A stretch of 8,656 nt of DNA from an uncultured Sphingobium sp. (GTDB lineage Bacteria; Pseudomonadota; Alphaproteobacteria; Sphingomonadales; Sphingomonadaceae), in assembly GCA_913773715.1 (NCBI GenBank), contig CAJYHD010000383.1:1-8656 (forward strand). Reading direction: 5' to 3'. Below the pieces are notes generated by a model, which saw nothing but the letters and a program-made list of their open reading frames with translations, did no database searches and had not been told where the DNA came from. Both the position numbers and the translations under genes were made by a program. Of the stretch, positions 5,804-8,656 are shown piece by piece; the stretch's first letter is position 1, and each line of letters begins with the position of its first letter.

Positions 5804-6903
5804 ACGCGCTCCACCTGTTTCGTTTGACCTTTGCGTGCCTTATGATCGCGCAACACCGCATCGACCTGCGCGCCACGCAACGCATAGCTATGTTCGGAAC
5901 ACACCCGCTTCAGCGCTGCTTGCCCGATCTCCCGCGCGCGTTCTGGCGTCAGTTCGGCCAGATGGTCGGCGACATCCTGGCCATCTCGCGCTACCAGCAC
6001 TTCTTCGCCCGGCGTCAGGAACATCTCTATGCCATCCCAGGCGTCCGTAATCAGGCAGGCGGCGGCGCCAGCGGCTTCGAACACTCGGGTGGCGGGAGAA
6101 AAGCCGATCTGCGCCATGCTGTCCCGCGCGACGTTCAGCACGGCGAGCGGCGTTGAGTTGAAGGCATTATGCTGCGCGGTATAGACATGCCCCTGATCCC
6201 GTACGTTTGACGGCATGGCCTTTGTATCCCAGCCATTGCCGCCGATCAGGAAAGACCGCCGTGGCAGTAGTTCTGCGGGCCTGAAGAAAAATTCTTCTAC
6301 GCGGCTTTCTCGGTCGGGTAGTCGATTGCCAAGAAATGCGAGATCGCAGGTGAAGCGCTCGTCGGGCGTGACGGGGAAATGGCTGTCAGGATCAAGTGCG
6401 TTGTAGATCGGGATACAGTCTTTCGCGCCAAATTCCCTATAGGCATCGATGACTGGCTGCCCTCCACCATAGGTCAGGACGAGATCCAAATCGGAGAGTG
6501 CAGTCCGCAACGGATGATCAGAACCCGCTCGCATTTCGTCGAGCGTCGCGGCGGCATCCACATCCCAGAAAATGCGTAGTGCGCCAGGCGCGGCGCTACG
6601 GATGACACCGTCCAGCAATTCGTTGTCGAACACGCCCACACCGCTCGCCTTGATGACGACGTCGGCGTCGGAAGCGGCATCCAGCACATTTCGCAGGCCC
6701 CCGGCCGTCGCGGGATAGACCACGACTTTTGCCCAGGCGGGCGGATCGATGTCACGATGTTGCTGGCGGTCGAAGGCATCCGGTTCGAAGAAGGTGATCT
6801 TGTGACCGTGACCCGCAAGTTCGCGCAATATGCCGCGATAATAGGTGGCGGCGCCGTTCCAGTAGGACGACAGAAGGCTGGAACCGTAAAAGGCGATCTT
6901 CAT
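5800..6903 (-). CDS. CgeB-like glycosyltransferase (Glyco_trans_1_2), paralog B
   Basis: A 367-aa predicted GT-B glycosyltransferase. It opens MKIAFYGSSLLSSYWNGAAT with RGILRELAGHGHKITFFEPD, then IFWDVDAAATLDEM (about 111-124) in the position of the FYDIDTP block of paralog A. It has CDLAFLGNRLPDRESRVEEF (about 186-205), which in this group precedes the donor domain, and ATRVFEAAGAAACLITD (about 271-287) as the donor signature. The C-terminal segment HSYALRGAQVDAVL aligns with similar endings in paralogs A and C. In the signature, GAAACLITD replaces the usual ACGTPIISD, a variation also seen in other CgeB-like proteins. GGAG lies about 8 bases before the ATG. The gene overlaps both neighbours by 4 bases. 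Its role is a step in assembling the glycan of this operon; sugar and linkage unknown. Confidence 0.88.
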   Translation of the reverse strand: MKIAFYGSSLLSSYWNGAATYYRGILRELAGHGHKITFFEPDAFDRQQHRDIDPPAWAKVVVYPATAGGLRNVLDAASDADVVIKASGVGVFDNELLDGVIRSAAPGALRIFWDVDAAATLDEMRAGSDHPLRTALSDLDLVLTYGGGQPVIDAYREFGAKDCIPIYNALDPDSHFPVTPDERFTCDLAFLGNRLPDRESRVEEFFFRPAELLPRRSFLIGGNGWDTKAMPSNVRDQGHVYTAQHNAFNSTPLAVLNVARDSMAQIGFSPATRVFEAAGAAACLITDAWDGIEMFLTPGEEVLVARDGQDVADHLAELTPERAREIGQAALKRVCSEHSYALRGAQVDAVLRDHKARKGQTKQVERV

Positions 6904-8021
6904 GCTGCTTTCTCCGCAGTCTCGATGGTGTCGGCTTGGCGAAGCATCTGGACGATGGCCATCAGCTCGGCAGCCCGATGGGCGCAGCTATGACGGGCGC
7001 GCACCGTTTCGAGGCCGCTACGGACGAGCATTGTGCGCAGGTCCGGATCGTTCGAGAGCGCGTGAAGATGGTGCGTCATTTCCGCCCCATCCTTCGCGAA
7101 GAGGAAGTCCTCGCCGGGCCGAAAGAGGTTCTCGCTGTCGCTCCACGGCGCGGACACGAGCGGAATGCCACAGGCCAAGGCCTCGAACATTCTTATCGTC
7201 GGTATACCCGGCAGCATCTGTGTATAAAATCGGCGGGGGACATGGGCCGTCGCCATATGGCGCGCAAAGATCGACGGCGCTTCTGCGTTGGGCGCCCAGC
7301 CGTGATAATGTGCGCCATGCTCGGCAAGCGTCGCCAAAGCCTCGGGCGTGTAGCGCACGCCATAAATATCTAGCGGAAGCGACAATTGCTGTGCCGGGCG
7401 GAACAGGAATTCGGTCAGCTCCGCCGTACGCTCGCCATCACCCCAGTTGCCGATCCAAACGATGCCGCCGCGATGTCCTTCTTGCTCGGGCGGATGGAAA
7501 TGCCGGATGTCCGCTGCTTCGTGCCAGGTCCAGACCCGACCGCCCCAACCCCAACTCCGGTATACTTCCGAAAGGGTTTCGCCAAAGGCCAGGACACCAT
7601 CGAAACCATCCAGATCAAAGGCGCGAATTGCCTCGGGATCGGACACGGCACGATGGTGCGTATCATGGAACAGGAGCGTAAAGCGGCCACCTCTTGCTTT
7701 CAGCATTCCCAGCCCTGCAATCAGGGCAGGATCGTTCCATTCATGCGCGATGACGAGGTCTGCGCCGTCGATGAGGCCGGCCGGATCATCATCCGCGTTA
7801 TAGCTCTGCGTCTGGAGCGATGGATAAGCCGTGTAAAAAGCCGACAATCCGGCGTCACCATGGTCGGCGAGCAGGTTCGACAGGCTCCAACTGTCCGCCG
7901 GCTCCAATGCCAATACCTCATGGCCAAGCCCGCCCAGTTCGCGCAGCACGCCGCGTAGAAAGTGCGCGTTGCCATGGTTCCAGCAGGAGAGCAGCGAATG
8001 GGTGAAATAGACGATCTTCAT
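6900..8021 (-). CDS. CgeB-like glycosyltransferase (Glyco_trans_1_2), paralog C
   Basis: A 373-aa predicted GT-B glycosyltransferase, the most divergent of the three. The start MKIVYFTHSLLSCWNHGNAH with RGVLRELGGLGHEVLALEP matches paralogs A and B. The middle has RFTLLFHDTHHRAVSDPEAI (about 113-132), where A and B have Asp-Val/Ile-Asp blocks, and VWIGNWGDGERTAELTEFLF (about 188-207) in place of the YLGxxxPDRQ block. The donor signature is TIRMFEALACGIPLVSAPW (about 275-293), followed by LFRPGEDFLFAKD. The histidine-rich acceptor-side loop suggests a different acceptor or donor from its two paralogs (inference). AGGAAGG lies about 9 bases before the ATG. ATGA overlaps couple it to the GT4 gene upstream and paralog B downstream. 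I see no transmembrane helix, so it probably works at the inner face of the membrane on an activated or lipid-linked acceptor. Confidence 0.88.
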   Translation of the reverse strand: MKIVYFTHSLLSCWNHGNAHFLRGVLRELGGLGHEVLALEPADSWSLSNLLADHGDAGLSAFYTAYPSLQTQSYNADDDPAGLIDGADLVIAHEWNDPALIAGLGMLKARGGRFTLLFHDTHHRAVSDPEAIRAFDLDGFDGVLAFGETLSEVYRSWGWGGRVWTWHEAADIRHFHPPEQEGHRGGIVWIGNWGDGERTAELTEFLFRPAQQLSLPLDIYGVRYTPEALATLAEHGAHYHGWAPNAEAPSIFARHMATAHVPRRFYTQMLPGIPTIRMFEALACGIPLVSAPWSDSENLFRPGEDFLFAKDGAEMTHHLHALSNDPDLRTMLVRSGLETVRARHSCAHRAAELMAIVQMLRQADTIETAEKAA

Positions 8022-8656
8022 GCCGCCGCCCTTCCTCGTATCTGGTCGTAGAGAGCGGCCATGTGTCCGGCCATGGACGCAGGCGTGTAACGGCGCGCCC
8101 GGGCTTGGGCGCGAGCGCCTGCGTCATCACGCGCCGACATGTCCTCCAGCATATGTTCGATCACGCTGACAAAACCATCGACATCGTCGGGACTGACGAA
8201 GATGGCTGCGCCATCCCATAGCTCGCGGAACGTCGGGATATCGGAGAGGACGAGGGGGCATCCCGCGATCGCCGCTTCCAAAACCGAAAGGCCAAATGGC
8301 TCGTAAAGCGCGGCGGAAGCGAAGATCGGGCGTGTGCCCAGATGTGCGGCAAGCTGCGTCTCGTCCAGGGAACCAAGCAGGTCGAGCGCCTTCAGCGCTA
8401 TGCTCGCTCCTTGTGGTGAGCGCACTGGTCCTGCTGCGCGGAATGGCGCGTGAAGTCGCTCCGCAATGGAATCCAGAAGACGGACATTCTTGCCGTCGTC
8501 CCACAGCCGTCCTGCGGTGAAAACTTCGTCCCGGCGGGCGATCGCGACAATGTCCAGTTTACGGCCATTATGCACGGTGAGCGGCGCGACGCCATAAGCC
8601 GTGCGGACCATCTCACCAAAGGCGACAGAGGGCGTGATGATAGCATCTGCCTTGCG
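8018..8656 (-). CDS. Glycosyltransferase family 4 (Glycos_transf_1), 5' part beyond right edge
   Basis: The frame is open from the right edge, and 212 residues including the natural C-terminus are visible. An internal Met at 8611 could be mistaken for a start, but upstream codons read RKADAIITPSVAFGEMVRTA, a typical GT4 ADAIITPS segment, so the gene continues beyond the window. The donor-binding half is complete: AGRLWDDGKN (about 48-57, with the Arg50 and Lys56 that contact the donor phosphates in GT4 enzymes) and EPFGLSVLEAAIAGCPLVLSD (about 119-139), the E-x7-E motif with Glu119 and Glu127. This retaining GT-B transferase is a different family from the three CgeB-like genes that follow, and may add the first or a repeating sugar (inference). 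It overlaps the next gene by 4 bases. Roughly half of a usual GT4 protein (about 350-400 residues) is missing. Confidence 0.9.
   Translation of the reverse strand, partial: RKADAIITPSVAFGEMVRTAYGVAPLTVHNGRKLDIVAIARRDEVFTAGRLWDDGKNVRLLDSIAERLHAPFRAAGPVRSPQGASIALKALDLLGSLDETQLAAHLGTRPIFASAALYEPFGLSVLEAAIAGCPLVLSDIPTFRELWDGAAIFVSPDDVDGFVSVIEHMLEDMSARDDAGARAQARARRYTPASMAGHMAALYDQIRGRAAA

Noticed and set aside
5081..5827. Plus-strand open frame (248 codons) opposite glycosyltransferase paralog A
   Set aside because: Antisense shadow of a well-supported glycosyltransferase, with no domain signature of its own.

Overview
The window is GC-rich alphaproteobacterial DNA, most likely from a sphingomonad (Sphingomonas, Sphingobium or Novosphingobium type). 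The evidence is a set of Crp/Fnr regulators sharing a GRR-A-R-AHL-EL linker signature, small DUF2934 and DUF6894 proteins, and CgeB-like glycosyltransferases. This placement is inferred from protein style, not from a marker gene. I see no rRNA, tRNA, CRISPR array, transposase or origin.

Left part (1-3679): an accessory or regulatory strip of small genes and three separate Crp/Fnr-type regulators. From the left edge these are a DUF2934 gene (minus strand) whose 3' half is a perfect fold-back of its own 5' half, crp-like gene 1 (minus), a 91-aa acidic orphan protein (minus), crp-like gene 2 (minus), then a divergent DUF6894 gene (plus) followed by crp-like gene 3 (plus). None of the three regulators has an obvious target system next to it. 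The three share most of their recognition-helix residues.

Right part (3691-8656): a compact minus-strand glycan operon, read right to left. It runs from a GT4 glycosyltransferase (cut by the right edge) through three related CgeB/Glyco_trans_1_2-type glycosyltransferases to a UDP-glucuronate decarboxylase (UDP-xylose synthase). The three junctions among the glycosyltransferases are 4-base ATGA overlaps, and the epimerase follows after about 22 bases, so the five genes look translationally coupled. The simplest model is that the decarboxylase makes UDP-xylose and the transferases build a xylose-containing surface or secreted glycan. The glycan, the acceptor and the upstream end of the operon are not visible.

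The operon and crp-like gene 3 converge with only 11 bases between stop codons. A hairpin inside the 3' end of crp-like gene 3 may serve as terminator. The points most worth a second look are the 103-bp perfect inverted repeat at the left edge (assembly fold-back or real palindrome), the triplet of Crp paralogs, and the glycosyltransferase triplet with its decarboxylase.
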